14,445 bases of DNA from an uncultured Alphaproteobacteria bacterium (GTDB lineage Bacteria; Pseudomonadota; Alphaproteobacteria; RF32; CAG-239): assembly GCA_944392185.1 (NCBI GenBank), contig CALXVW010000047.1:1-14445 (forward strand), read 5' to 3'. Below are positions 5,438 to 12,437 of the stretch, piece by piece. The position numbers and the translations under genes are program-made. The notes beneath the pieces were generated by a model that did no database searches, had not been told where the DNA came from, and saw only the letters and a program-made list of their open reading frames with translations. Position 1 is the stretch's first letter; the number at the start of each line of letters is the position of its first letter.

Positions 5438-6853
5438 TTATTGTTGAAACAAGTAAACGCTGAACGTGTTATACATCGCCAAAAAAAGCAACAATCCCAA
5501 ACTCAAGGGAGCAAAAATACGCAATGTCACCAAAAAATAACGCGTGAATGATGACGTGACAACGGCCGAGCGGCGAATATTATGAATAATTGTTTTCATT
5601 GCCGAATATCCGACAAACAAGGCTATGGTCATTGAAACAATGGCTGCCGTAAACGTCGACGAAAGCCAGTCAAACAGCTCAAATATGTTGCGGCCCAAAA
5701 CTTTGATATCCCATATACCTGAAAATGATGCTGTTACCGCAGTAAAGCCCAGCCCACTGACTAGCATAACCACTATCACCGCGCCAAAACGTTGTAATTT
5801 TAATTTGTCCATAAAAAGGTTGGTCAAAGCCTCAAAAATGGAAATCGTTGAAGTGATGGTTGCTAAGGCCAGTAAGAGATAAAAGGCTATTGACCAAATT
5901 TGCCCGCCGGATAACTGCTGAAAAACTATCGGCAATGATATGAATGTCAGCCCCGGACCGGATGTGGGCGGAAGCCCGGCTGCAAAAACCGCCGGAATGA
6001 TAATCACCGCGCTCAAAATGGCCGCCAGAGTATCAAAAATCTCAATACTGCGAACAGATGCAAATAAGTTTTCTTTTGATGATAAGTATGAACCATATAC
6101 AAGCAAAATTCCAAAGCCCAGAGAAAGTGATAAAAATGCTTGCCCCAGCGCCGCTAAGAATGTCTCGAACAAAATACTCCAACTAAATCCATCTGCCGTA
6201 AAACCCCAATATTTCCACTCCGGCGTCAGAAGAAACTTAACTCCTTGTTCTCCTCCTTCAAGAAAAATTGCTTGTATGGATAAAACTATAAATATGGCAA
6301 ACAAAACAGGCATCAGAAAAATTCCGGCTTTTTCAATCCCCTTTTTTACCCCCGCTATAACTATTAACGCAGTTACAAACATAAAAATAAGTCCGCAAGC
6401 ATATTGGGTTGAAAAACTGTAACTTAATTTCTCAAACTCAGAGGACAAATTGTTGGGTGCTATGTTGATTAAGTGTCCGGAAAAGGATTCTAATAAGTAG
6501 TACAAAACCCAGCCTGCAACCAAAAAGTAAAAAGAAATAATCATGGAAACGCCTATAAACGCTATCCACCCTCCAAAAAATGACCAGATCTTTAGATGTT
6601 TCATTCCTATTTTTTGACCAATAATTTTATAGGCATCAACAAAGTTACTCCTTGAGGCTCTGCCAAGCGCAATTTCCGAAACCATTAACGGATTACAAAT
6701 AAATACTATAATCAAGAGATAAAGAAGGATAAAACTCAGTCCTCCATATTGCCCAACCAAGTAAGGAAAACGCCAAATATTTCCCAAGCCTATTGCAGAG
6801 CCGGCGGCCGCTAAAATAAATCCCCATCTGGAATTAAAACTTTCTTTTTTCAT
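5438..6853 (-). CDS. Sodium-dependent transporter, NSS (SLC6/LeuT) family
   Basis: The 471-residue protein has about 11-12 membrane segments and the NSS hallmark at its N terminus: SRWGFILAAAGSAIGLGNIW, residues 8-27, followed by RFPY. This is helix 1, whose unwound centre binds substrate and Na+. The helix 6 to helix 7 region is also typical (ALGQAFLSLSLGFGILLVYGS). Members use the sodium gradient to import amino acids such as tryptophan, tyrosine or branched-chain residues; the substrate here is not readable. The length matches bacterial members (about 450-510). The start is set by alignment to the family. A weak GGGAA lies 8 bases upstream. The gene faces the MazG-like gene, with 87 bases between the two ends, and stands alone on its strand. 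Confidence 0.92.
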   Translation of the reverse strand: MKKESFNSRWGFILAAAGSAIGLGNIWRFPYLVGQYGGLSFILLYLLIIVFICNPLMVSEIALGRASRSNFVDAYKIIGQKIGMKHLKIWSFFGGWIAFIGVSMIISFYFLVAGWVLYYLLESFSGHLINIAPNNLSSEFEKLSYSFSTQYACGLIFMFVTALIVIAGVKKGIEKAGIFLMPVLFAIFIVLSIQAIFLEGGEQGVKFLLTPEWKYWGFTADGFSWSILFETFLAALGQAFLSLSLGFGILLVYGSYLSSKENLFASVRSIEIFDTLAAILSAVIIIPAVFAAGLPPTSGPGLTFISLPIVFQQLSGGQIWSIAFYLLLALATITSTISIFEALTNLFMDKLKLQRFGAVIVVMLVSGLGFTAVTASFSGIWDIKVLGRNIFELFDWLSSTFTAAIVSMTIALFVGYSAMKTIIHNIRRSAVVTSSFTRYFLVTLRIFAPLSLGLLLFLAMYNTFSVYLFQQ

Positions 6854-7077
6854 TATCGTGTTCCCAAAACGTGAATTATTTGATTAATCAATTTGTTATT
6901 AATTTTCTTTAGCATATTAAATAATAAGATACAAATAAAAAACTTTTTATTCCGTTTTAATATTCTGGCTTTCTTTGATATCAAGATAACAATAAAGCCT
7001 TTACTTTTTTTCTTAAGAAAGCTATGATGTCGGTAGAAAATCAATTATTCGCCAATAACTTAAACATCATTATAAAC

Positions 7078-7683
7078 ATGGCTGTGAGATTTTGTATTTT
7101 TGATGTGGGACAAGTTTGCTATCCCTATTCTTTGGAGCCGTTGCAAATGCTCCTGCAAGAAAAAACAACTGACAAAAATCTGTTTGAACAAAGAGACGGG
7201 GTTCTTTCTTTTGACTTTAAGCCGTTTATGAAAGGGGAAATTTCTTTCCACTCTTTCTGCCAGGCTTTGTGTGCTCATGCTCAGGTTTGCTATTTTGAGG
7301 AAATTGAACCGCTTATTGACGATGCCCTGCATAAAGGTGTCGGTGCATTTTTTGCAGAAACGCTGGAAACCATGCAGTTTTTGAAAATCTTCGGCATAGA
7401 AATTTGCCTGCTTTCAAACGCCCTGCCCAATCTTAAAGGCACCGGTGCTTGTTTGGTTAAGCCGGAATTTGCTTTTACTTCTTATGATTTGGGCCTCTTA
7501 AAACCTGACCCTCTCATCTACCAAGTTGTTTTGCAAAAGCTTGGCGCCAAACCTCAAGAAGTTATCTTTATTGATGACAAGCTAAAAAATGTTGAGGCGG
7601 CAAAATCTCTTGGTATTTGGGGAATTGTTTTTAACCGAGGTACACTCAAAAAAGATATCTTGAGCCTACTTTCAAATTCTTAA
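7078..7683 (+). CDS. HAD-superfamily hydrolase, YihX-like (sugar-phosphate phosphatase type)
   Basis: From the ATG at 7078 the protein has 201 residues. Motif I is CIFDVGQV, with nucleophile D9 and Gly at +2 (G11) as in the YihX group (FDLGNV). Motif II is S113 in LLSNA, motif III is K142 in DLGLLKPDP, and motif IV is D166-D167 in IFIDDKLKN. The cap segment with MKGEISFHSFCQALC also matches YihX (GEIS...AFAEALC), an alpha-D-glucose-1-phosphate phosphatase. The function is therefore probably a phosphatase of glucose-1-phosphate or a similar metabolite. The frame is open to an ATG at 7024, preceded only by a weak AAGAAAG. That longer start adds 18 residues that the family normally lacks, so 7078 is preferred, but neither start has a good ribosome-binding site. 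Confidence 0.82.
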   Translation: MAVRFCIFDVGQVCYPYSLEPLQMLLQEKTTDKNLFEQRDGVLSFDFKPFMKGEISFHSFCQALCAHAQVCYFEEIEPLIDDALHKGVGAFFAETLETMQFLKIFGIEICLLSNALPNLKGTGACLVKPEFAFTSYDLGLLKPDPLIYQVVLQKLGAKPQEVIFIDDKLKNVEAAKSLGIWGIVFNRGTLKKDILSLLSNS

Positions 7684-7693
7684 AAAGCCTTGC

Positions 7694-7723
7694 ATCAGCT
7701 CTCCCCCAAAAAGGAGAGCTGAT
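7694..7723 (+). terminator. Terminator-like hairpin
   Basis: ATCAGCTCTCC (7694-7704) pairs perfectly with GGAGAGCTGAT (7713-7723) around an 8-base loop. What follows is ATTTAAATTAT, not a clean T tract, so termination may be partial. It ends the HAD gene, and weak read-through into the P-loop gene is possible. Confidence 0.65.
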
Positions 7724-7758
7724 ATTTAAATTATCTGAATTCTTATATGGAGAAAAAA

Positions 7759-8265
7759 ATGCGCATTATCAATATCAACGGGCCGATTAATTCCGGCAAA
7801 ACAACTATTTCAAAACTACTCTTAAAAGCTTTGCCTGATGCTCTTTTTGTTGAGGTCGATGAGTTGCTTTCCGATGAAGAGCAGGAAAAGCTCGGGCTTT
7901 CTCTCCAACAGGGATGGAAAGAAAGAACCAATCGGCTTGAACATCTGGTTAACTCCGAAAAAGAAAAAAACAACTACCAAAACATCATATTTGCTTACCC
8001 CATGACGGAAAATCTTTATCACTCTTGGAAAGCCTGGGAAGATCAGAAAACCAAATTTATTTCTATCACTCTTGCTCCCAGGCTTGAGGTTTGTTTGCAA
8101 AACAGAGGAACTCGCCAACTTGATGAATGGGAGAAAAACAGAATCAGAGAAATGTACCAACAAGGGTACCACAACTCTCCTTTGGCTGATTTGATTATTG
8201 ATAACAGCGCGCAATCTCCTGCCGAGACGCTACAGCGAATCCTTGACTTTTTGAAAAGCCGCTGA
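7759..8265 (+). CDS. P-loop NTPase, small kinase / phosphotransferase-like
   Basis: The 168-residue protein begins with a strand and a Walker A motif GPINSGKT at residues 8-15. A short strand follows that ends in an acidic pair (FVEVDELL, D34), like the second conserved acidic position of shikimate-kinase and chloramphenicol-phosphotransferase type proteins. NRGTRQLDEWEKNRIREMY resembles an arginine-bearing lid. It probably phosphorylates a small molecule using ATP; the substrate is unknown. The frame opens at an ATG at 7747, but GGAG at 7749-7752 lies 6 bases before the ATG at 7759, so the ribosome-binding site fits the second ATG. That start also gives the usual short lead-in to Walker A. 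The gene converges with tspO, with only 6 bases between them. Confidence 0.8.
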   Translation: MRIININGPINSGKTTISKLLLKALPDALFVEVDELLSDEEQEKLGLSLQQGWKERTNRLEHLVNSEKEKNNYQNIIFAYPMTENLYHSWKAWEDQKTKFISITLAPRLEVCLQNRGTRQLDEWEKNRIREMYQQGYHNSPLADLIIDNSAQSPAETLQRILDFLKSR

Positions 8266-8271
8266 ACCCCT

Positions 8272-8745
8272 TTAAGGATTCAAAACAGCAACGCCAAAAC
8301 TCAGATAAACCGCAAATAATGACCATAGCATATAAGGTACTTGTAACCACGCCGCCGGTTTACTAATTTTGGAAAAACGAATCGTCATCCAAATAATTGT
8401 CAAAAACAGGACTATGCTCATCAGAGCGCCTAACCAATAGGCCTCAGCACCAAAGAAAATCGGTGTCCAACAAAAGTTTACTGCCAGCTGCACACCATAG
8501 GGAAACAAATATTTTTCTGCCGATTTTTGCTCTTTTAGCGCGCGGCGATAAACCAGCCACGATGAAAAACCCATCAGCAAATACAACACCACCCATACTA
8601 TCGGAAAAACTATCGGCGCCGGGCTTAGGGGCGGCAAAATCATAACAGCATAAAGCCCTCCTATATCTCCAGCAATAAAGGCTGAAATTTTTCCACCCAG
8701 CAGGGGGAAAAACATTAATAAAATAAACGTAACAAATGACTTCAT
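8272..8745 (-). CDS. tspO: TspO/MBR family membrane protein
   Basis: The 157-residue protein has five membrane segments and the family pattern: PPLSPAPIVFPIVWVVLYLL (residues 38-57), the second-half motif VNFCWTPIFFG (about 89-99), and the C-terminal LQVPYMLWSLFAVYLSFGVA then LNP. TspO proteins bind porphyrins and act as stress or oxygen sensors, translocators or porphyrin degraders in the membrane. The frame is open back to 8793, but GGAG (minus strand, 8757-8754) is 8 bases from the ATG at 8745, and the extension (FFNEKNICKRRRRTK) is not family-like. The gene is divergent from ygiW-qseBC, with 164 bases between the two starts, and shares a promoter region holding the CTTAAG direct repeat. 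Confidence 0.92.
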   Translation of the reverse strand: MKSFVTFILLMFFPLLGGKISAFIAGDIGGLYAVMILPPLSPAPIVFPIVWVVLYLLMGFSSWLVYRRALKEQKSAEKYLFPYGVQLAVNFCWTPIFFGAEAYWLGALMSIVLFLTIIWMTIRFSKISKPAAWLQVPYMLWSLFAVYLSFGVAVLNP

Positions 8746-8827
8746 CTTTGTTCTCCTTCTTCTTTTACATATATTTTTTTCATTAAAAAACAATGTCTTC
8801 TAAAATATTTTAAAAATTTTTTTTATC

Positions 8828-8844
8828 CTTAAGCGTTCCTTAAG
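8828..8844. promoter_or_regulatory. PmrA/QseB-type operator: CTTAAG-N5-CTTAAG
   Basis: CTTAAG CGTTC CTTAAG is an exact direct repeat with 11-base periodicity. It matches the known box of the PmrA/BasR and QseB/PreA response regulators (YTTAAK-N5-YTTAAK). It lies 66 bases before the ygiW start and upstream of the qseB homologue, so autoregulation is the natural reading. Each half is itself a palindrome, so the site reads the same from the tspO side. Confidence 0.75.
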
Positions 8845-8866
8845 TTCCAAATGTTGAACTAAAGAT
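8839..8866 (+). promoter_or_regulatory. Activated promoter of ygiW-qseBC (candidate)
   Basis: TAAAGAT at 8860-8866 is a plausible -10 box. The -35 position, 17 bases upstream, falls on the second CTTAAG half-site and has no TTGACA-like sequence, as is usual for promoters that depend on a PmrA/OmpR-type activator. Transcription would begin near 8873. Confidence 0.45.
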
Positions 8867-8909
8867 GTTCATGAAGATAACAATGTTTAATTTTTTTAGG
8901 AGAATTGAG

Positions 8910-9254
8910 ATGAATAAGTTACTTTCCGCTTCCGTTTTGACCTTGGCCGTTGCTTTTTCCGGCAGTGCTTTAGCTGCTTTCCAAGGACCGGGCCTTGCTC
9001 CTTCTACCGTTGCCGAGGCTTTGAAGATGAGTGATGATACTCCGGTGGTCTTGAACGGACAAATCGAAAGAAGTTTGGGCGATGAGAAATATCAATTCAA
9101 AGATGCCACCGGCACCGTTGTCATTGAAATTGATGATGAAGACTGGAGAGGTGTTGACGTTCGCCCCGAAGATATGGTAACTATTAAAGGTGAAGTTGAC
9201 AAAGATATGTTCACTACCGAAATTGATGTTGATTCGGTTGAATTGAAGAAATAG
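8910..9254 (+). CDS. ygiW: Periplasmic OB-fold (BOF) protein, YgiW family
   Basis: The 114-residue protein starts with a signal peptide (MNKLLSASVLTLAVAFSGSA, cleavage near ALA-A at 22-23), followed by FQGPG, the short motif seen after the signal in YgiW. The OB-fold core follows: VAEALKMSDDTPVVLNGQIE, then YQFKDATGTVVIEIDDEDW, and EDMVTIKGEVDKD to the end. E. coli YgiW (VisP) has the same layout and is tied to the QseBC stress and virulence pathway. AGGAG at 8898-8902 is 7 bases before this ATG. An upstream in-frame ATG at 8865 would overlap the -10 box and put a charged stretch before the signal peptide, so it is rejected. It is the first gene of the ygiW-qseB-qseC operon, 11 bases before qseB. 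Confidence 0.9.
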   Translation: MNKLLSASVLTLAVAFSGSALAAFQGPGLAPSTVAEALKMSDDTPVVLNGQIERSLGDEKYQFKDATGTVVIEIDDEDWRGVDVRPEDMVTIKGEVDKDMFTTEIDVDSVELKK

Positions 9255-9265
9255 GCTTTTTAGTT

Positions 9266-9925
9266 ATGCGAATATTGCTCATCGAGGATGACCCTTTAAT
9301 CGGGGACGGGCTTAAAATAGGGCTCACAAAATCCGGCTTTGGCGTTGATTGGTTTACAAACGGTGCCGATGGCGAGGAAGCTCTCTTGCAGTCTTCTTTT
9401 GATGCGGTTGTCCTCGATTTGAGCCTGCCTGAAATTGACGGGCTGGATATTCTACAAAACTGGCGTAACAAGGGGCGCAAAGAGCCTGTCCTCATCCTTA
9501 CCGCCAGAGGTGATGTGGAGGAGCGCATCAAAGGGCTTAATGCCGGCGCCGATGACTATTTGCCCAAGCCTTTTGCCTTGGGTGAGGTGGTGGCCAGGCT
9601 CAACGCCCTGCTCCGCCGCCGCGGCGGAGAAACCGCAAGCCTTATCAGCTACCGACAAATAACCTTTAACCTTCAGACCAAACAAACTTTCTTAAATGAC
9701 AAGGAAGTTGTTTTGGCACCAAAAGAAACTGCTTTGCTTGAACTCTTGCTTTTGAACCGCAACCGTGTTTTGAGCAAAGAAAAAATTGAAGAAAAACTCT
9801 ACTCCTGGGATGATGATGTTTCCAGCAACGCAGTGGAGGTACACATCCACCACCTGCGCAAAAAACTTGGAAAAGACATCATCAAAACCATAAATAAAAT
9901 CGGCTATATGATGGAGGATGTATGA
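9266..9925 (+). CDS. qseB: OmpR/PhoB-family response regulator, QseB type
   Basis: The 219-residue protein has a receiver domain (about 1-118) with acidic pocket E7-D8-D9, phosphoacceptor D51, T79 and K101, and a C-terminal winged-helix DNA-binding domain (about 125-219) with the recognition stretch SSNAVEVHIHHLRKKLG. By eye it is very close to E. coli QseB over its whole length (MRILLIEDDPLIGDGLKIGL; EPVLILTARG; EEKLYSWDDDVSSNAVEVH). It is predicted to be phosphorylated by the adjacent sensor kinase and to bind the CTTAAG-N5-CTTAAG site upstream of ygiW. No strong Shine-Dalgarno lies before the ATG, so translation is probably coupled to ygiW (11-base gap). It overlaps qseC by 4 bases (ATGA). 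Confidence 0.93.
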   Translation: MRILLIEDDPLIGDGLKIGLTKSGFGVDWFTNGADGEEALLQSSFDAVVLDLSLPEIDGLDILQNWRNKGRKEPVLILTARGDVEERIKGLNAGADDYLPKPFALGEVVARLNALLRRRGGETASLISYRQITFNLQTKQTFLNDKEVVLAPKETALLELLLLNRNRVLSKEKIEEKLYSWDDDVSSNAVEVHIHHLRKKLGKDIIKTINKIGYMMEDV

Positions 9926-11265
9926 AATATTTGAGCCTACGCATGAGACTGATTGTCTTTTTTATCTTGATTGCCTGCGCGGTTTGGGCCGGAGCAGGTG
10001 TTTTGGCGTGGGCTGAAACCAAAGAAAAAATTGATGAATTTTTTGATACCTACCAAATGGCTTTGGCCAGACAGCTCTCGGGAGCTGACTGGAGCAATGT
10101 ATCAACTGAAACACAAAAAAAGACTGACAAACTTATCAAAAATATTCGCAATGCCGATGATGAAGATGAGGCCATTGGCTTTGCTATCTTTACCCCAAGT
10201 GGGCAAAAAGTTTTTCATGATGATGAAAACGGTAAGGATTTTCAATACCAAGATGCCAATGGGCGCTTTGTTGAACAAAAGGTAGACGATGAAAGCTGGC
10301 GTGTGGTATGGCTTACATCTACGGATGGAAACTTTAGAATCGCTGTTGGGCAAGAGCTGGAATACAGAGAAGATATGGCTTGGGATATGTTGGAGGAGTT
10401 TATGGCTCCTTGGGCCGGTGGGTTGTTTATCTTGCTTGCCTTCGTTATCTTCATTATCAGCCGCGAGCTTAGGCCCCTCAGACGCCTAACCGGTGAAATT
10501 AATGCCAGATCAGGAAACGACCTTTCACCTTTAAACGACGATGATATGCCCTCTGAGATTAAACCTCTTACCTCAGCCATGAATCAGCAGCTTGCAAAAA
10601 TTGCCGATATGCTGCAAAGAGAACGTCGTTTTATTTCTGATGCGGCGCATGAACTGCGGACCCCTCTAACTGCCCTTAAGGTCCAACTTGATGTGGCTCG
10701 CCTTTCTGATGACGATGCCCAAACTCAAAAAGCATCTTTAGATAAACTTGAGCTCGGTCTTGACCGTGCTACCAGGCTGGTGGAGCAACTCTTGGCCTTA
10801 TCTCGCCTTGAGGCTTCTTTATCTGCTCCGCAAATGGCTTCTGAACCGGTTGACATGAAGCTTATTGCCTCTCAACTCATCGAAGAATACCAACCTGCCG
10901 CTCAGGCCAAAGATATCTCCATCAAACCCGATATGCAAGATTGCGGCCCCATCAAAGAGGGAAATCCTGTTTTGATTGCCTTAATGATGCGCAACCTGAT
11001 TGACAATGCCATCAAATACAGCCCCAAAGGTGCCGAAGTCTCCGTTTATCTTGATAAAAACCGCTTTTGTGTTACCAACTCCGGCGTTATCTTAGAACCT
11101 CAACATTTGGCCCACTTAGGTGAGCGCTTTTTCCGCCCGGCCGGACAGAATGAGAAAGGCAGTGGCATTGGGCTTTCCATTGTTAAATGTATTGCCGAAT
11201 TTTATGGCTGCACAGTAACTTTTTCTAATACACAAAATGTTTTTCAGGTTAAGATTGCGCACTGA
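9922..11265 (+). CDS. qseC: Sensor histidine kinase, QseC type
   Basis: The 447-residue protein has a membrane helix (about 9-30), a periplasmic sensor region (31-163), a second helix (164-180), a short HAMP-like linker (RELRPLRRLT...), a dimerisation domain with phosphoacceptor H243 in SDAAHELRTPLTALKVQ, and a catalytic domain with N box N358-x-x-x-N362 (RNLIDNAIKYSP) and G2 box GSGIGLSIV (413-421). The sensor region shares GQELEYREDMA with E. coli QseC, which is 449 residues long and detects autoinducer-3/adrenergic signals. The same ligand here is only a possibility. The G1 box is unusual: where DxGxG is expected the sequence is NSGVI (386-390). Translation is coupled to qseB by a 4-base overlap. 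The 3' end overlaps the convergent ybaK gene by 17 bases. Confidence 0.92.
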   Translation: MKYLSLRMRLIVFFILIACAVWAGAGVLAWAETKEKIDEFFDTYQMALARQLSGADWSNVSTETQKKTDKLIKNIRNADDEDEAIGFAIFTPSGQKVFHDDENGKDFQYQDANGRFVEQKVDDESWRVVWLTSTDGNFRIAVGQELEYREDMAWDMLEEFMAPWAGGLFILLAFVIFIISRELRPLRRLTGEINARSGNDLSPLNDDDMPSEIKPLTSAMNQQLAKIADMLQRERRFISDAAHELRTPLTALKVQLDVARLSDDDAQTQKASLDKLELGLDRATRLVEQLLALSRLEASLSAPQMASEPVDMKLIASQLIEEYQPAAQAKDISIKPDMQDCGPIKEGNPVLIALMMRNLIDNAIKYSPKGAEVSVYLDKNRFCVTNSGVILEPQHLAHLGERFFRPAGQNEKGSGIGLSIVKCIAEFYGCTVTFSNTQNVFQVKIAH

Positions 11266-11725
11266 TATCTGCCAGCTGGCAAGGTATAACCTGCTGTAAG
11301 TCGCTTAAAGCAACTTCTACCTGGTAACCTATTTTGCCGGCACTAAAAATTATGGTCGGAAAGTTTGCCGCCGTTGCATCTATTGTGGTTTTGAATAACT
11401 TTTTCATCCCAATCGGTGAGCAGCCTCCATGCACATAGCCGGTTAGCGGCAACAGTTCTTTTTGCGGCAGCATATCAAGCGCTTTTTCCTCCACTGCCGC
11501 GGCGGCTTTTTTCAAATCCAATTCATGATTAACTGGCAGCATAAACACATAAAAATGTCTTGATTTGCTCACCGTGACAAGCGTTTTAAAAACGCAGGCC
11601 GGGTTTTGCCCCAAAGCTGCGGCAACCTCGCTGCCGCTTAGTGCTCCGGTACCCAAATAACAATAGCTTTTATATTTTATTTTGTGTTTATCCAACACGC
11701 GCATAACATTGCTTTTGAATTCCAT
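11249..11725 (-). CDS. ybaK: Cys-tRNA(Pro)/Cys-tRNA(Cys) deacylase, YbaK/EbsC family
   Basis: The 158-residue single-domain protein has the YbaK pattern: an N-terminal helix-strand start, VFKTLV with the functional lysine K47, the FYVFMLPVNHELDLKKAA segment, and the GYVHGGCSPIG loop (residues 97-106) that lines the active site. A C-terminal strand series follows (IIFSAGKIGYQVEVALSDL). The enzyme acts in trans on prolyl-tRNA mischarged with cysteine in the cytoplasm. The length matches E. coli YbaK (159). GGGGAAAC immediately upstream on the minus strand is the ribosome-binding site. The last 17 bases are antisense to the end of qseC, leaving no intergenic terminator between the two. Confidence 0.93.
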   Translation of the reverse strand: MEFKSNVMRVLDKHKIKYKSYCYLGTGALSGSEVAAALGQNPACVFKTLVTVSKSRHFYVFMLPVNHELDLKKAAAAVEEKALDMLPQKELLPLTGYVHGGCSPIGMKKLFKTTIDATAANFPTIIFSAGKIGYQVEVALSDLQQVIPCQLADISAQS

Positions 11726-11783
11726 GTTTCCCCGCTTTCTTGATTATCTATAAATACACTCATATTAAAAATCAACAACAAAA

Positions 11784-11813
11784 AAAGAGGCCTCTGTCTT
11801 TAGAGGTCTCTTT
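11784..11813 (-). terminator. Terminator of the macro-domain gene (bidirectional)
   Basis: AAAGAGGCCTCT (11784-11795) pairs with AGAGGTCTCTTT (11802-11813) over 12 positions with one G-T pair and a 6-base loop. On the minus strand it follows the macro gene's stop by 6 bases and is trailed by a T run (the A run at 11779-11786). On the + strand CTTTTTC follows, so it may work both ways. Confidence 0.8.
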
Positions 11814-11819
11814 CTTTTT

Positions 11820-12347
11820 CTATTCTTGGCAAAGTGCCTTCAGTTCGTTTGCCTGTGCCTCATCCTTGCAAAGAACAACTATTTCCTCAATGCTGTGGGG
11901 CTCAGGGCATCTTTCCATGAACTTTTTGAAAATCTCCGTGAACTCTTTTATCTTGAGTCCATCAGAAACACATAGAGGGACCATTGCAACTTTTTTCAGG
12001 CCATGCTCCTCAGAGTGGCAAAACATATACAACATGCCTCGATAAATAGCCAGTTTTGCCAGCTCTTCATCCTCATCTCGGCAGATGATGTTGACAAGTT
12101 TGCGTGATTTGCCTCCAAGTGAATCCGTAATAAACACATCACCTAAAGAGAGCGGACGGCGTTCAATTTGATGGCGCAAGCGTTTTTCTATAAACAACCT
12201 TACACCTCTTGCTCCGGCCAACTCAACTTCCCGACGCTCATAATCAGGATTCACATGGTAAGAATAATAAGGAAGCACATAGGCATCTGCTTCACACTCA
12301 CTCAACTTACCTGGTAAGATCGTGATTTTGACATTGTTAATCTTCAT
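11820..12347 (-). CDS. Divergent macro-domain-like protein
   Basis: From the ATG at 12347 the protein has 175 residues. The order of elements is that of a macro domain: strand VKITILPGKLSECEADAYVL (residues 7-26), where a ligand-binding Asp of ADP-ribose macro domains is expected (near D21), then helix ARGVRLFIEKRL, then the turn LSLGDVFITDSLGG, strand KLVNIICR, a helix, strand VAMVPLCV and a final helix-strand-helix. The N-x-N loop and the glycine-rich GGV loop that hold ADP-ribose are not conserved, so it may bind a different ligand or be a structural relative. It is soluble with no signal. The frame opens at a TTG (12410), but that start has no ribosome-binding site and lies upstream of a good -35/-10 pair, so the ATG is chosen. 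It is separated from comEC by 90 bases on the same strand. Confidence 0.65.
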   Translation of the reverse strand: MKINNVKITILPGKLSECEADAYVLPYYSYHVNPDYERREVELAGARGVRLFIEKRLRHQIERRPLSLGDVFITDSLGGKSRKLVNIICRDEDEELAKLAIYRGMLYMFCHSEEHGLKKVAMVPLCVSDGLKIKEFTEIFKKFMERCPEPHSIEEIVVLCKDEAQANELKALCQE

Positions 12348-12360
12348 AGTCTTAGTGATA

Positions 12361-12388
12361 ATTGTACATAATGTAAGATGAATGTTAA
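12361..12388 (-). promoter_or_regulatory. Promoter of the macro-domain gene
   Basis: On the minus strand TTAACA (12388-12383) and TACAAT (12366-12361) are spaced by 16 bases, 13 bases before the ATG at 12347. Transcription would start about 6 bases before the ATG, giving a nearly leaderless mRNA, which fits the lack of a Shine-Dalgarno site. Confidence 0.5.
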
Positions 12389-12413
12389 CACCTGACTTTT
12401 TAGGTCTCAAGTG
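12389..12413. repeat. Short hairpin after comEC
   Basis: CACCTGA (12389-12395) pairs with TCAAGTG (12407-12413), 7 bp with one G-T pair and an 11-base loop. It is 24 bases past the comEC stop on the minus strand. Without a T tract it is at best a weak terminator. Confidence 0.35.
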
Positions 12414-12437
12414 CTTTAAGAGAGATGTTCACCGTTT

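Noticed and set aside
5625..6422. + strand ORFs inside the symporter gene
   Set aside because: They are antisense shadows of an unmistakable NSS transporter.
6853..7044. 63-codon minus-strand ORF upstream of the symporter
   Set aside because: It is a Lys/Ile-rich translation of an AT-rich promoter region with no ribosome-binding site and no family features.
9611..9629. GC-rich perfect hairpin CTCCGCCG-CCG-CGGCGGAG inside qseB
   Set aside because: It encodes the Arg/Gly linker between the two domains (LRRRGGE). Codon choice explains it, and no regulatory role is needed.
11271..11280. Palindrome GCCAGCTGGC just after the qseC stop
   Set aside because: It is only 10 bp with no loop or T tract and lies within the ybaK coding sequence, so it is not a convincing terminator or operator.
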